Shown here one piece after another: positions 37,040-46,071 of a DNA stretch of 64,000 bases. Both the position numbers and the translations under genes were made by a program. The notes under the pieces were generated by a model that worked only from the letters and a program-made list of their open reading frames with translations, was not told where the DNA came from and ran no database searches. Position 1 is the stretch's first letter, and each line of letters begins with the position of its first letter. This DNA comes from Rhizobium sp. N324 (GTDB taxonomy: Bacteria > Pseudomonadota > Alphaproteobacteria > Rhizobiales > Rhizobiaceae), in the NCBI RefSeq assembly GCF_001664485.1, contig NZ_CP013630.1, forward strand, positions 2,917,001 to 2,981,000, read 5' to 3'.

Positions 37040-37657
37040 ATGAACGCAGCGCCCCTTCACGAGAAGACTCGAAGCCGCGGCCGCCCTCGGGAATTCGACG
37101 CGGAGGCCGCACTCGATGCCGCGCTGTGCGTCTTTTCCGAGCGCGGCTACCACGCCGCCTCGATCAGCGAGCTTACCGAAGCCATGGGGCTTGCCGCCGG
37201 CAGCGTCTATAAGGCGTTCGGCGATAAGCGCGGCATCTTCCTCGCCGCCTTCGACCGCTACCGCGCCGTGCGCCGTGGCCTGCTCAGAGCCGAACTGGAT
37301 CGTGTCGAAACTGGCCGCGACAAGCTGCGTGCACTCGTCACCTTCTTTGCGGCCTCCTCGCACGGGCAGATCGGCAGGCAGGGCTGCCTCGTCGTCGGCA
37401 GCGCCGGCGATCTCGCCCTCTTTGACGAAGAGGCGGCCGAGCGCGTCGCCGCCGCCTTTGCGACCGACCAGACGCTTCTCGCAGACCTGATCTGCCTCGG
37501 ACAGTCCGACGGCTCGATTTCGGCGGAGCTCGATATATCGGCGACGGCACTTGCCCTCCTCTGCCTCACCAAGGGCATGCGCGTCATCGGTAAGACAGAG
37601 CGCAGCGGCGAAGAAATGGCCGCCGCTGCCGAAGCCGCGATGAAGCTGGTCACCTGA
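37040..37657 (+). CDS. TetR/AcrR family regulator
   Basis: 205 aa. Helix-turn-helix at about residues 15-60 (HAASISELTEAMGLAAGSVYKAFGDKRGIF) and a TetR C-terminal domain of the type seen in regulators with the conserved RQGCLVVGSAGDLALFDEE region. It lies 104 bases upstream of an MFS transporter gene in the same direction, its likely target. A palindrome just before the ATG suggests autorepression. Confidence 0.9.
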   Translation: MNAAPLHEKTRSRGRPREFDAEAALDAALCVFSERGYHAASISELTEAMGLAAGSVYKAFGDKRGIFLAAFDRYRAVRRGLLRAELDRVETGRDKLRALVTFFAASSHGQIGRQGCLVVGSAGDLALFDEEAAERVAAAFATDQTLLADLICLGQSDGSISAELDISATALALLCLTKGMRVIGKTERSGEEMAAAAEAAMKLVT

Positions 37658-37664
37658 CATTTCC

Positions 37665-37692
37665 CCCAGGGGAATGCCGGCATTCCCCTGGG
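37665..37692. repeat. 28-bp perfect palindrome between tetR-type and MFS genes
   Basis: CCCAGGGGAATGCC is followed directly by its exact reverse complement. It starts 7 bases after the TetR stop. No T-run follows, so a classical terminator is unlikely; it may be an operator or an mRNA-processing hairpin. Confidence 0.7.
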
Positions 37693-37761
37693 CGCCCGGA
37701 AACGGGTGGCCGCCGGCAGACCGATTTGGGATCAATCCTTTCCATCATACCGGAGTTTCCG

Positions 37762-38970
37762 ATGAGCATTTCAGCCACCGCGCCTGATAAGGCCATTCCA
37801 CGGGCGCTCTCCCCCTGGCTCACCTTTCTTTTCGCCGCCGCCTGCGGGCTGGTGGCCGCCAATCTCTATTACGGCCAGCCGCTTGCCGGGCCGATCAGCG
37901 CCGAGCTCGGCTTCACGCCGGCCGCAACCGGCCTGATCGTCACGCTGACGCAGATCGGCTACGGCCTCGGCCTGCTGCTGATCGTGCCGCTCGGCGACCT
38001 CACGGAGAACCGCCGGCTGGTGCTGCTGCTGGTTGCCGTCTCCGCTGTTGCGCTGATCGGCGCGGCGCTGTCTTCGACACCGACCGCTTTCCTCGCGGCC
38101 TCGCTCTGCATCGGCCTGTCATCGGTCGCCGTTCAGGTTCTAGTTCCCTTCGCCGCCAACATGGCGCCCGATGCGACGCGCGGACAGGTCGTCGGCAATG
38201 TCATGAGCGGCCTGCTCTGCGGCATCATGCTGGCGCGCCCCTTCGCCAGCTTCGTCGCCGAGGCCTCTTCCTGGCATGTGGTCTATTACGTCACCGCAGC
38301 GCTGATGATCGTGCTCGCCGTCGTCCTGCGCGCCAACCTGCCGGTCCGCCGGCCGAAGACGAAGCTGCGCTACGGCGAGCTGCTCGCTTCCATGGGCCAC
38401 CTGGCGCTGACCTCGCGCGTGCTGCAGCGCCGCGCGCTTTACCAAGCCGGCATGTTCGGTGCCTTCAGCCTGTTCTGGACGACGACGCCCTTGCTGCTCG
38501 CGAGCCCGGCCTTCGGCCTGACGCAGAACGGCATCGCCCTCTTTGCGCTCGCCGGTGCAGCAGGCGCCGTCGCCTCGCCGATCGCCGGCCGGCTCGCCGA
38601 TCGCGGCATGACCAAGATCGCCTCGACGATCGCCATGCTGCTCGGCATGGCCTCCTTCCTGATCAGCCATTTCGCCGCCGATGGATCGCTCACCGCCCTG
38701 ATCCTTCTGACCGCGGCGGCGATCACGCTCGATTTCGGCGTGACCACCAATCTCGTCTGCGGCCAGCGCGCCATCTATGGGCTGAACCCGGAACATCGCA
38801 GCCGGCTGAACGGCCTCTTCATGGCGACCTTCTTTGCCGGCGGCGCCCTCGGCTCGGCGCTCGGCGGCTGGGCCTATGCGACCGGCGGCTGGACGATGAC
38901 GGCCTGGATCGGCTTCGCCTTCCCGGCGCTCGCCTTCCTGCTGTTCCTGACGGAAGGGCGCAGCAAGTAG
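37762..38970 (+). CDS. MFS transporter (arabinose efflux-type)
   Basis: 402 aa with twelve predicted membrane segments. The start of the first segment (SPWLTFLFAAACGLVAANLYYGQPL), the motif-A-like GDLTENRRLVLLL loop between helices 2 and 3, and GRLADRGMTKIAS in the second half fit drug/sugar efflux MFS proteins. ATG 37762 has GGAG 7 bases upstream; an in-frame ATG 12 codons before is less supported. Probably exports a compound sensed by the TetR regulator upstream. Confidence 0.88.
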   Translation: MSISATAPDKAIPRALSPWLTFLFAAACGLVAANLYYGQPLAGPISAELGFTPAATGLIVTLTQIGYGLGLLLIVPLGDLTENRRLVLLLVAVSAVALIGAALSSTPTAFLAASLCIGLSSVAVQVLVPFAANMAPDATRGQVVGNVMSGLLCGIMLARPFASFVAEASSWHVVYYVTAALMIVLAVVLRANLPVRRPKTKLRYGELLASMGHLALTSRVLQRRALYQAGMFGAFSLFWTTTPLLLASPAFGLTQNGIALFALAGAAGAVASPIAGRLADRGMTKIASTIAMLLGMASFLISHFAADGSLTALILLTAAAITLDFGVTTNLVCGQRAIYGLNPEHRSRLNGLFMATFFAGGALGSALGGWAYATGGWTMTAWIGFAFPALAFLLFLTEGRSK

Positions 38971-38978
38971 GAAAGTCG

Positions 38979-39023
38979 CGCGCATAGTCCTGAAAATCGG
39001 AGTCGATTTCGGGACTATGCGCG
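38979..39023. repeat. Dispersed hairpin, family C (GCGCATAGTCC...GGACTATGCGC)
   Basis: Arms CGCGCATAGTCCTGAAAATCG and CGATTTCGGGACTATGCGCG are complementary except for one mismatch and one bulge, around the short centre GAGT. A relative lies at 58923-58968. It follows the MFS gene and may end its transcript. Confidence 0.7.
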
Positions 39024-39077
39024 GGTTAAAATAAGAGAACCGCAGGATTTTCTGGTTGTGACAGGGATGCTTCCGGC

Positions 39078-39308
39078 ATGGAAATGGATGAAGAAAAGAT
39101 CGACGATGCCGTTCTCGCTTTGCTCTGGCTGACACTGCATGACGGCGATCGCGCCTGGAAAGGTTTCGACTGGGACGTCATGGATCGTTTGTACAAGAAG
39201 GGTTTTATTGCCAATCCGGCGGGCAAGGCCAAGTCGGTCGTTCTGAGCGACGAAGGGTTGCAGCGCTCGGAGGAACTGTTTCGCGCGCTGTTTACCCGCG
39301 CGAAGTGA
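39078..39308 (+). CDS. DUF6429 family protein
   Basis: 76 aa conserved hypothetical protein. The whole chain matches the pattern I associate with DUF6429: EEKIDDAVLALLWLTLHDGDRAWKG broken into helix one, DWDVMDRLYKKGFI, and PAGKAKSVVLSDEGLQRSEELF. The arrangement looks like a small winged-helix fold (helix, helix, hairpin, helix). Function not known. Monocistronic, convergent with the HxlR gene. Confidence 0.8.
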   Translation: MEMDEEKIDDAVLALLWLTLHDGDRAWKGFDWDVMDRLYKKGFIANPAGKAKSVVLSDEGLQRSEELFRALFTRAK

Positions 39309-39325
39309 TAGAGGCTCTCACCATC

Positions 39326-39742
39326 CTAGCTGTCGGCTGAATCGAAACGCGAGCGGGCGGCGCGAACGGCATCGTGGTTCGCTTCCGCCCAGTTCAACAG
39401 CTGCGACAGCGGCAGGTAGAGCGAGCGGCCGAGTTCGGTCATCGAATATTCGACGCTCGGCGGCTTGGTCGGGAAGACCTCGCGGGCGATATAACCGTCC
39501 CTCTGCAAATCACGCAGCGTCTGCGTCAGCATGCGTTGGGAAATGTCGGGAAGCATCCGCCGCAGCTCGCCGAAGCGACGGGGCTCGGCCGCCAGCACTT
39601 CGAGCAGCAGCGTCGACCATTTGCCGCCGATCTGCTGCATCATGTCCCTGACCGGGCAATTGGAAAAATCGAGGCCGGCAAGATCGATCTCGCGCCGCGC
39701 CCCCGGCATCCTGTTCTTCAGACTGACGACCGCGCCGCTCAT
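39326..39742 (-). CDS. HxlR-family transcriptional regulator
   Basis: 138 aa winged helix regulator. CPVRDMMQQIGGKWSTLLLEVL, then RFGELRRMLPDISQRMLTQTLRDLQRDGYI and the wing TKPPSVEYSMTELGRSL are typical HxlR elements. Cys29 of NCPVRD is the redox/electrophile-sensing Cys position of QorR/HypR-type members. It is divergent from a quinone oxidoreductase-like gene, the classical QorR/QorB arrangement. Confidence 0.92.
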   Translation of the reverse strand: MSGAVVSLKNRMPGARREIDLAGLDFSNCPVRDMMQQIGGKWSTLLLEVLAAEPRRFGELRRMLPDISQRMLTQTLRDLQRDGYIAREVFPTKPPSVEYSMTELGRSLYLPLSQLLNWAEANHDAVRAARSRFDSADS

Positions 39743-39876
39743 GAGCTGGTTCCCTTTTGGTAACGTAGAGCCGAAAAACTGCCTCCTTTACACTGTCAAG
39801 TCAATTCCTATTCTAGCGCTGCTCTCTTTTTGAGACCACCAATCAACACAGAAGGCCAACGCAGAAGGAACTATCC

Positions 39877-40785
39877 ATGAGCGAAACAATCCTGGTCACC
39901 GGCGCTGCCGGCCAGCTCGGCCAGCGTGTCATCCACCACCTCCTCGAGACCTATAAGGTCGCCCCCGGCACGATCGTCGCGGCCACCCGCAGCCCCGAAA
40001 AGCTCGCTGACCTCGCAAACAAGGGCGTCCTCACCCGCAAGGCCGATTTCGATGACGCCGCCGGTCTAGAAAAGGCTTTCGCCGGCATTGACCGGCTGCT
40101 GATCATCAGCACCGATGCGCTGGATACGCCCGGCAAACGTCTCGCCCAGCACCAGGCGGCCGTCGCTGCCGCCGTCAAGGCAGGCGTCAAGCACATCGCC
40201 TATACCTCGATGCCGGCGCCGGACGATTCGCTCGTTACCTTCGCGCCGGACCATCTCGGCAGCGAAAACGCCATCAAAGCGAGCGGCATCGCTCACACGA
40301 TCATCCGCGACGCCTGGTATCACGACAACTACATGCATAGCATGCCGCACAACCTGCAGGGCGGCAAATGGTACAGCGCCACGGGCGTCGGCAAGGTCTC
40401 GACGATCTCGCGTGACGACTGCGCCCTGGCGATCGCCGCAGCCCTTGCCTCCGGCACATCGGAAAGCGCCACCTACACGCTGACCGGTGCGGTGTCTCTG
40501 AACAACCGCCAGATCGCCGCCATCATCTCGGACGTCGCCGGCAAGCCGCTCGAAGTCGTCGACGTCAATGACGAACAGCTCGGCCAGGGCATGCGCGGCG
40601 CCGGCCTCCCCGGCTTCGTCGCCGACATGCTGGTCTCCGCCGACGCCAACATCCGCGCCGGCAAGTTCGATATCCTCACGGGGGATTTCACCAAGCTGAC
40701 GGGCAAACGGCCGCAATCGCTGAAGGATTTCTTCGTGGCGCACAAGGCTGCTTTGACGGCTTCAGGCAACGCCGGAAGCCATTGA
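39877..40785 (+). CDS. NAD(P)H:quinone oxidoreductase, QorB/YtfG-like (NmrA family)
   Basis: 302 aa atypical short-chain dehydrogenase. Nucleotide-binding motif ILVTGAAGQLGQRVIHHL at residues 4-21, then LLIISTDALDTPGKRLAQHQ, VKHIAYTSMPAPDDS, and the long NmrA-type C-terminal substrate domain. It would reduce quinones with NADPH. The divergent HxlR regulator is its probable electrophile-responsive repressor. A long hairpin follows the stop codon. Confidence 0.9.
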   Translation: MSETILVTGAAGQLGQRVIHHLLETYKVAPGTIVAATRSPEKLADLANKGVLTRKADFDDAAGLEKAFAGIDRLLIISTDALDTPGKRLAQHQAAVAAAVKAGVKHIAYTSMPAPDDSLVTFAPDHLGSENAIKASGIAHTIIRDAWYHDNYMHSMPHNLQGGKWYSATGVGKVSTISRDDCALAIAAALASGTSESATYTLTGAVSLNNRQIAAIISDVAGKPLEVVDVNDEQLGQGMRGAGLPGFVADMLVSADANIRAGKFDILTGDFTKLTGKRPQSLKDFFVAHKAALTASGNAGSH

Positions 40786-40789
40786 GCTT

Positions 40790-40826
40790 TCCGCTCATCC
40801 CTGCGCTCGCCGCAGGGATGAGCGGA
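40790..40826 (+). terminator. 16-bp perfect hairpin after the quinone oxidoreductase gene
   Basis: TCCGCTCATCCCTGCG (40790-40805), loop CTCGC, CGCAGGGATGAGCGGA (40811-40826). It starts 5 bases past the stop codon. The lack of a T-run makes it a hairpin terminator of uncertain type or another REP-like element. Confidence 0.5.
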
Positions 40827-40897
40827 CTCCGATTCTGGACACTGGATCCCTCAACGTCAGATGTGTCGATCACCGCACCGACGCGCAGGGTCGTCCC

Positions 40898-42733
40898 TCA
40901 GAATTGCGAAACGAAGCCAGGCGGTTTTTCCCTGAGGTCAAGTCCGTATTCAAGCTCGGCCCGCATCCAAAGCACACCGCTTTCATAGGGATCGTCGGAC
41001 ATTGTCTCAGTTCGCGCGTCGGCGGTATTGCTGTCAGGCCAGTTCTTGACGCACGCGACGCTCTCGCGTGTCCGCTCATTCCGATCGATTGCACACCATT
41101 CTCGTCTTTCGTCGAGCGGAACCCATGCGAGACCATTCTGGAAACAGGTGATGGCCCGATATTTCGGCTCGACGACGATGTTCCCGGCGGCATCCTCAAT
41201 GCCCCAAAGCAAGGTTCCGTTCGAATTCCCCGAGACGCGCTGTCCACCATCGCGTCCGCAACGCAACTTTAATCGCCGGTCTTCCAGGCGGCGAGGCTCG
41301 GAGACTTCAAGTCCTGATGCGTCGATCCAAAACTTCCGCCCATCCTTCGATACCGCATAGACGCCGGAATCGGGCGACATCTCATCGAACTGTGGAGCGA
41401 GGGCCATCACACCGTTGCTAACCATTGTTCCCCATTTGCCCTGAACCTCGACGGCAGCATAGCCATCGTTGAAACCAAATTGGCTCTGAAATGACGGCGG
41501 ATCGACAAGCAGTTTGCCGTCCTGCTTGAGAAACCCCCATTTTTCTTTGTACCGAACCGATACGGGGAATTCGCAACTGATGTCCATATCGTCAAAAAGA
41601 TATGAAACCGTCGGCTCTCCGTCCGCTCCGACGACCTGAATGCGGTTGCCGCGATGCAGGAATTTGATACCCGAAGGACATGCCACCAGCGCCTTCCCGT
41701 CCTCCGGATTGGGCACCAGATCCCCGGCGCGGTTGAGCCCGATCCACTGGCCGTCGACCAATATCCTGGCCGCTTCGCCGGGATAATCCGGCAGTCTCGC
41801 ATCGTCAAACAGACGACCGCCAAGTAACCGACCCGCCTCGTCTAGGACGCCAAACTTCTGGTCTTTGGCCACACGGTAAAAACCGTTTCGATAATCCTGG
41901 ATCCTAAATTGCTGTGGGACGAGAATAGTTTGGCCGTCCCGGCCGATCACGCCGCATTGGGTGGCGTCGGCCCGGTCACGTTGGCTGGACTGGCCTTTGC
42001 GTCCTGCCGAACCGCCGTAACAGACAATTGCTCTTCCTCCACCGAGTTTACTGGCTGTTTCGAATCGAGGCTCGAGTTTCCAGGTTCCGTCGGGAGCAAG
42101 CAATCCGTATCGTTTATCTCCCGGTTGAGCGGCCCAAACGAAAGTGCCGAATTCGAATTCTTTAATGGCCAGCTCGTCCTTCAGGATCTTTCCTGAAGGC
42201 AGATCGACGAGCAGATAAGGTGGATCGTTCCTCTCAAGCAACAGTTCCCCGAACGTGAAACGCAGCATGCCAAAAGAATCCCCTGCGACCGCTTTGCCGG
42301 GGCGAACGAGCGCCGCCCCGGCTCCGAATGGAATGGCGCGCGCATAGTTCGGTGACAGCAGAAACTTTCCCGTTCTGTCGATAATTCCTGCCTTGTCACC
42401 GACCACCACTTCGGCGTGGCCTTTGCGAAATCCGCGGGCAAGGTCGAACGCAGGCGCGATCACCATCTCGCCACTCGAATTGATATAGCCGAATTTGCCC
42501 TCGGAGCGCACAGCGGCCAGCCCCTCCGAGAAAGGAAGCGCAACTTCGAACTTGCGATCAATCCGCGGTTCGAACGTCGCTCTGTCGATATAGCCGCAAA
42601 GAGCGTAGACGCCGCCGCACCTTTCCACCCATCTTTCCGGCCGGGGATCGGCTACGCCGGTTCCAACAAAGCAGAGCAAACACGCCCAGGCCGCCGCAAC
42701 AAACGTAAATTGACGTGTAACAACTCTCATCAT
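40898..42733 (-). CDS. WG-repeat protein, secreted
   Basis: 611 aa. Signal peptide of about 28 residues ends in GTGVA. The rest consists of many WG (KWG)-type repeats with the pattern G.fGyId..G..vi.P.fd.a..F..G.A.V, for example KFGYINSSGEMVIAPAFDLARGF at 80-102 broken across two repeat halves, and several KWG occurrences (EKWGFLKQDG, GKWGTMVSNG). Such repeats probably form a beta-propeller-like binding scaffold; the ligand is unknown. Base composition appears less GC-rich than the flanking genes, suggesting transfer. The gene stands alone. Confidence 0.85.
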   Translation of the reverse strand: MMRVVTRQFTFVAAAWACLLCFVGTGVADPRPERWVERCGGVYALCGYIDRATFEPRIDRKFEVALPFSEGLAAVRSEGKFGYINSSGEMVIAPAFDLARGFRKGHAEVVVGDKAGIIDRTGKFLLSPNYARAIPFGAGAALVRPGKAVAGDSFGMLRFTFGELLLERNDPPYLLVDLPSGKILKDELAIKEFEFGTFVWAAQPGDKRYGLLAPDGTWKLEPRFETASKLGGGRAIVCYGGSAGRKGQSSQRDRADATQCGVIGRDGQTILVPQQFRIQDYRNGFYRVAKDQKFGVLDEAGRLLGGRLFDDARLPDYPGEAARILVDGQWIGLNRAGDLVPNPEDGKALVACPSGIKFLHRGNRIQVVGADGEPTVSYLFDDMDISCEFPVSVRYKEKWGFLKQDGKLLVDPPSFQSQFGFNDGYAAVEVQGKWGTMVSNGVMALAPQFDEMSPDSGVYAVSKDGRKFWIDASGLEVSEPRRLEDRRLKLRCGRDGGQRVSGNSNGTLLWGIEDAAGNIVVEPKYRAITCFQNGLAWVPLDERREWCAIDRNERTRESVACVKNWPDSNTADARTETMSDDPYESGVLWMRAELEYGLDLREKPPGFVSQF

Positions 42734-42905
42734 AGCACCCCCCGGTTGAAAGAACTAGGAGATGCTCCTGTGTTGGAAGTATGGCCGATCCGCAGGTCGG
42801 CTGTCACAAGCACAGGAATCCTGCGCCCTCACTCGCGCGCACGGGAAACCCTTGCAGCATATCAAATTGGTCGCCGTTAACACTTAAGAAGGAAACAACC
42901 CTTCC

Positions 42906-43658
42906 TCAAACCGCCTGACCACACGCCCGGCAGAACCGCCGCACCGTCTCGGCCATGCCATACTCAAGCGCATCGGCGGTCAGCCCATGGCCGATCGAAA
43001 CTTCGGCAAGCGCTGGAATGCGCTTCACCAGACCCGGCAGGTTTGCGACCGTCAGGTCGTGCCCGGCATTGACGGCGAGGCCGATCGCCAGCGCCGCATC
43101 CGCTGTCCGGCCGAGTGCTTCGAGGATCGGGGCCGCCCGTTCCGGTGCGTCGTAGCAGCCGCCATAGGGACCGGTATAAAGTTCGATCCGGTCGGCGCCG
43201 ACGGCCTTGGCGATCTCGACGGCTTCAGCATCCCCGTCTCCGTCGGCAAACAGCGAGACCCGGCATCCCATCGTCTTCAGCCGCGCGACGGCATCAGTCA
43301 GGAACGCCCGATGTTTGCGGAAATCCCAGCCGTGATCCGAGGTCGCCTGCGCGGGATCGTCCGGCACCAGCGTCACCTGCTCCGGTGCTGCTCCGGCGCA
43401 GAGGTCAAAAAACTCCCCCGTCGGATAACCTTCGATATTGAACTCGGCCTCGGGGAATTCGTCGTCGATCAGGTTGCGGATGACGGAAAGGTCGGAAAAA
43501 CGGATGTGCCGCTGGTCGGGGCGCGGGTGCACCGTCAGGCCGCTGGCGCCCGCGGCAAGCGCTATTCGCCCAAGCGCTTCGACGCTCGGCCACGGCAGGT
43601 CGCGCCGGTTGCGCAGCATGGCGATCGCGTTGAGGTTCACGGAGAGTTTGGCGGGCAT
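42906..43658 (-). CDS. pdxJ: Pyridoxine 5'-phosphate synthase
   Basis: 250 aa TIM-barrel enzyme condensing 1-deoxyxylulose-5-phosphate with 3-amino-2-oxopropyl phosphate to form pyridoxine 5'-phosphate. Recognised by [16 protein letters not shown] at the N-terminus, [13 protein letters not shown] (phosphate site), [30 protein letters not shown] and the C-terminal [16 protein letters not shown]. Full length. It appears monocistronic; the upstream 442-bp region holds no gene. Confidence 0.95.
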   Translation of the reverse strand: MPAKLSVNLNAIAMLRNRRDLPWPSVEALGRIALAAGASGLTVHPRPDQRHIRFSDLSVIRNLIDDEFPEAEFNIEGYPTGEFFDLCAGAAPEQVTLVPDDPAQATSDHGWDFRKHRAFLTDAVARLKTMGCRVSLFADGDGDAEAVEIAKAVGADRIELYTGPYGGCYDAPERAAPILEALGRTADAALAIGLAVNAGHDLTVANLPGLVKRIPALAEVSIGHGLTADALEYGMAETVRRFCRACGQAV

Positions 43659-44100
43659 GGCTGATATCCATCGGTGCTGAAACGGAGGCCCTGCTTTTAA
43701 GCCAAGTGCCTTGAGATGACCAACGAGATTCGCAGATGGATGCGATGTCGATCGTTGATGAGCATTGCTGTCGGTGGGGCATTAGCCCTCCCCGCGTACC
43801 GTGAATAGTAATTCCCGTCACCCGTGAAGACGGTCGACCCACGCTGCAATGCAGCGCATGTTTTGCTGCAGCACCCAGAAATCAGGTCGTTACGTTGCTA
43901 TCCCATTTAAAAGAGATTACTTTTAGCACTTATAAAAAAGATCGTTCACGCATAACGTGGACATTGTATCGCGTAAACGTAGGCCGCGTACTGCTTCTTT
44001 TCCCAATGACAAGAACGCCCAGAGGAAAACCCCACTCGCCGCGCCTGGGAAGCAACTGGCAAATCCGCATGAGGTGCAACACGATGCCCTAGGAGGGTTC
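43659..44100. other. 442-bp intergenic region upstream of the MerR-LuxR-type gene
   Basis: An AT-rich stretch at 43895-43975 contains a perfect inverted repeat TAAAAG-AGATTA-CTTTTA (43908-43925) and a small hairpin GCTGCA-A-TGCAGC near 43848. A longer in-frame start for the downstream gene at 43957 exists but has no ribosome binding site. Promoter elements are likely here; none is certain. Confidence 0.45.
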
Positions 44101-44793
44101 ATGCCAGACGGTTCCAAACGCCTGTTTGCTGCCGCCGGTATCGCTTCGGAGGCCCGGTCGAAATACCGGTTCCTGCCTTCGGCCGCGCTGCCGCCGGATC
44201 TACCGGACGGTCCGGTGCCGATCGCCGATATGGCCAACGCATTCGGCGTTACGCACAGGACACTGCATTTCTACGAAGAAAAGGGGTTGATTTCCGCCAA
44301 TCGCATCGGCCTGATGCGGGTCTACGGCCAGGATGACGTGATGCGCATGGCAGTCATCACCGTCTGCCGCGAGACCGGCATGCCGATCGCCGTCATCCAG
44401 GAATTGATGGACGAGCTTCGCAAGGCCGATTCGCAGGAAAGGGCCGAGGCGATGTTCCGCGAGGTGCTGCAGGTGCGCAAGCGCGAGCTGACGGCCGAGA
44501 TGTCGACGCTGCACCGCCAGCTCCAGCAGGTGGGCGACCTTCTGGATTACGACGAAAATATCGAAGAGCCGCCGCTCAACGACAACCAGGACAGCGCAAG
44601 CCTGACCCCGCGGGAGCGGCGTTGCCTGGAACTGATGGCGGAGGGCTATTCCACCCAGCGAATCGCCCGGGCGCTCGACCTGAAGCATGATGAGACCAGG
44701 GATCTCGAAGCCGGAATCATCCTGAAATTCCGTGCCAACAACCGCTTCCAGGCAATCGCCAAGGCCGTGCTGCTTGGGATCGTGCAGGCCTAG
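44101..44793 (+). CDS. Composite regulator: MerR-type N-terminus and LuxR-type C-terminal HTH
   Basis: 230 aa. Residues about 40-105 are a MerR helix-turn-helix and wing (IADMANAFGVTHRTLHFYEE, then KGLISANRIGLMRVYGQDDV). A coiled-coil-like helix runs to about 145. Residues 168-230 read as a LuxR/GerE helix-turn-helix: LTPRERRCLELMAEGYSTQR, IARALDL and a FRANNRFQAIAKAVLLGI end. ATG 44101 is preceded by AGGAGGG. It has no metal-binding Cys, so a metal sensor is unlikely. Two DNA-binding modules in one chain are unusual; the target is unknown. Confidence 0.8.
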   Translation: MPDGSKRLFAAAGIASEARSKYRFLPSAALPPDLPDGPVPIADMANAFGVTHRTLHFYEEKGLISANRIGLMRVYGQDDVMRMAVITVCRETGMPIAVIQELMDELRKADSQERAEAMFREVLQVRKRELTAEMSTLHRQLQQVGDLLDYDENIEEPPLNDNQDSASLTPRERRCLELMAEGYSTQRIARALDLKHDETRDLEAGIILKFRANNRFQAIAKAVLLGIVQA

Positions 44794-44843
44794 TCCGATA
44801 CGTGCCCGACGGCCGCCACCGTCGCCTTCCCAAGATAGAAAGG

Positions 44844-44870
44844 CGCGATCGAGATCGCGAGTCGCGATCG
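44844..44870. repeat. Short GATC-rich palindrome at a convergent junction
   Basis: CGCGATC-GA-GATCGCG (44844-44859) followed by a second CGCGATCGAG. It lies between the convergent regulator and helicase genes and could be a bidirectional hairpin; no T-run is present. Confidence 0.4.
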
Positions 44871-44873
44871 AGG

Positions 44874-46001
44874 TCAGCGCACGATCGTCAGCGTCTCCGC
44901 CGCGCGCGTGATCGCCGTATAGAGCCAGCGTTCCCGCGTATCGCGAAAGGCCCAGCTCTCGTCGAAGAGCACGACGTCGTTCCATTGCGAACCCTGCGCC
45001 TTATGAACGGTCAGCGCGTAGCCATAGTCGAACTCATCGTAGCGTTTGCGGGTGTTCCAGGGAATCTCGCCCTCGACCTCCTCGAAGGCCTGTTTCAGGA
45101 GCTTTATCTTGGCAGCCCCCCGATCCATGTCGTCGTCCTCGGGCCGGACGAGCAGGTTGATGCCGGGTTTCGTCGTTTCCTTGGACGAGGTCATCACCTG
45201 CCAGAGCGAGCCGTTGAGCAGGCCTTTGGCGGGATCGTTGCGGAGGCAGACGAGCTTGTCGCCGGTCTGCGGATACTCGGCATTGAAGCCTTTCAACTCG
45301 CGCAGGCGCTGATTATAGCGCCGCCGCGTCCTGTTGGTGCCGACGAGCACCTGGTCGGCATCAAGGACCAATTGCTGCGTCACCTCGTTCTTCGAGATCA
45401 CCTTGGCCGTGCCGTAATCGCCATACATCACCTCATTGCCCTCACGCACCTGCATGGCGAGCTTGATGATCGGATTGTCGCGCGCCTGCCGGTGAATATC
45501 GGTGAGCAGGTAATCCGGATCCTGATTGGTGAAGTATCCGCCACCGCTGACGGGCGGCAACTGGCCGGGATCGCCGAGCACCAGGATCGGCGTGCCGAAG
45601 CTCATCAGATCCTTGCCGAGCGCCTCGTCGACCATCGAGCATTCGTCGACGATGATCAGCGCCGCCTTGGCGACCGGGCTCTGCCGGTTGATCGAAAACA
45701 TCGGCGCGATCGAGGTCTTGCCGGTTTCCTCGTCCTCGACTGCCTCCTCGCCGCGCGGCCGGTAGATCAGCGAATGGATCGTCTTCGCATTGGAGGCGCC
45801 GCGCGAACGCAGCACTTGCGCCGCCTTGCCGGTAAAGGCGGCAAACAGCACGTCGCCGTCGACATTCTCGGCGAAATGCTTGGCAAGCGTCGTCTTCCCC
45901 GTTCCGGCATAGCCGAACAGGCGAAAGAGCGGCGAGCGCCCCTCATTCAGCCATTTCGAAACAGCCTTGAGGGCTTCGTCTTGTTGCGGCGCAAATTGCA
46001 T
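44874..46001 (-). CDS. RecD-like ATP-dependent DNA helicase (SF1)
   Basis: 375 aa superfamily 1 helicase. Motif I LFGYAGTGKTTLAKHF at about 28-43, Ia AAFTGKAAQVLRSRG, II IIVDECSMVD, III ILVLGDPGQLPPVSGG, IV-like DIHRQARDNPI, and the C-terminal YGYALTVHKAQGSQWNDVVLFDE plus YTAITRA of motifs V and VI. It lacks the N-terminal extension of true RecD and RecD2, so it is a compact AAA_30/UvrD_C_2 helicase; a role in DNA repair is likely but not proven. Confidence 0.9.
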   Translation of the reverse strand: MQFAPQQDEALKAVSKWLNEGRSPLFRLFGYAGTGKTTLAKHFAENVDGDVLFAAFTGKAAQVLRSRGASNAKTIHSLIYRPRGEEAVEDEETGKTSIAPMFSINRQSPVAKAALIIVDECSMVDEALGKDLMSFGTPILVLGDPGQLPPVSGGGYFTNQDPDYLLTDIHRQARDNPIIKLAMQVREGNEVMYGDYGTAKVISKNEVTQQLVLDADQVLVGTNRTRRRYNQRLRELKGFNAEYPQTGDKLVCLRNDPAKGLLNGSLWQVMTSSKETTKPGINLLVRPEDDDMDRGAAKIKLLKQAFEEVEGEIPWNTRKRYDEFDYGYALTVHKAQGSQWNDVVLFDESWAFRDTRERWLYTAITRAAETLTIVR

Positions 46002-46071
46002 GATCGGACGACTTGGCAGGATTCGCGGACGTTAGGCAAGGCGGAAAACCGCAAATCGCCCGGCGGGACGA

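Noticed and set aside
43957..44100. Extended N-terminus of the MerR-LuxR-type protein
   Set aside because: The 48 extra residues have no similarity pattern and no ribosome binding site, whereas AGGAGGG precedes ATG 44101.
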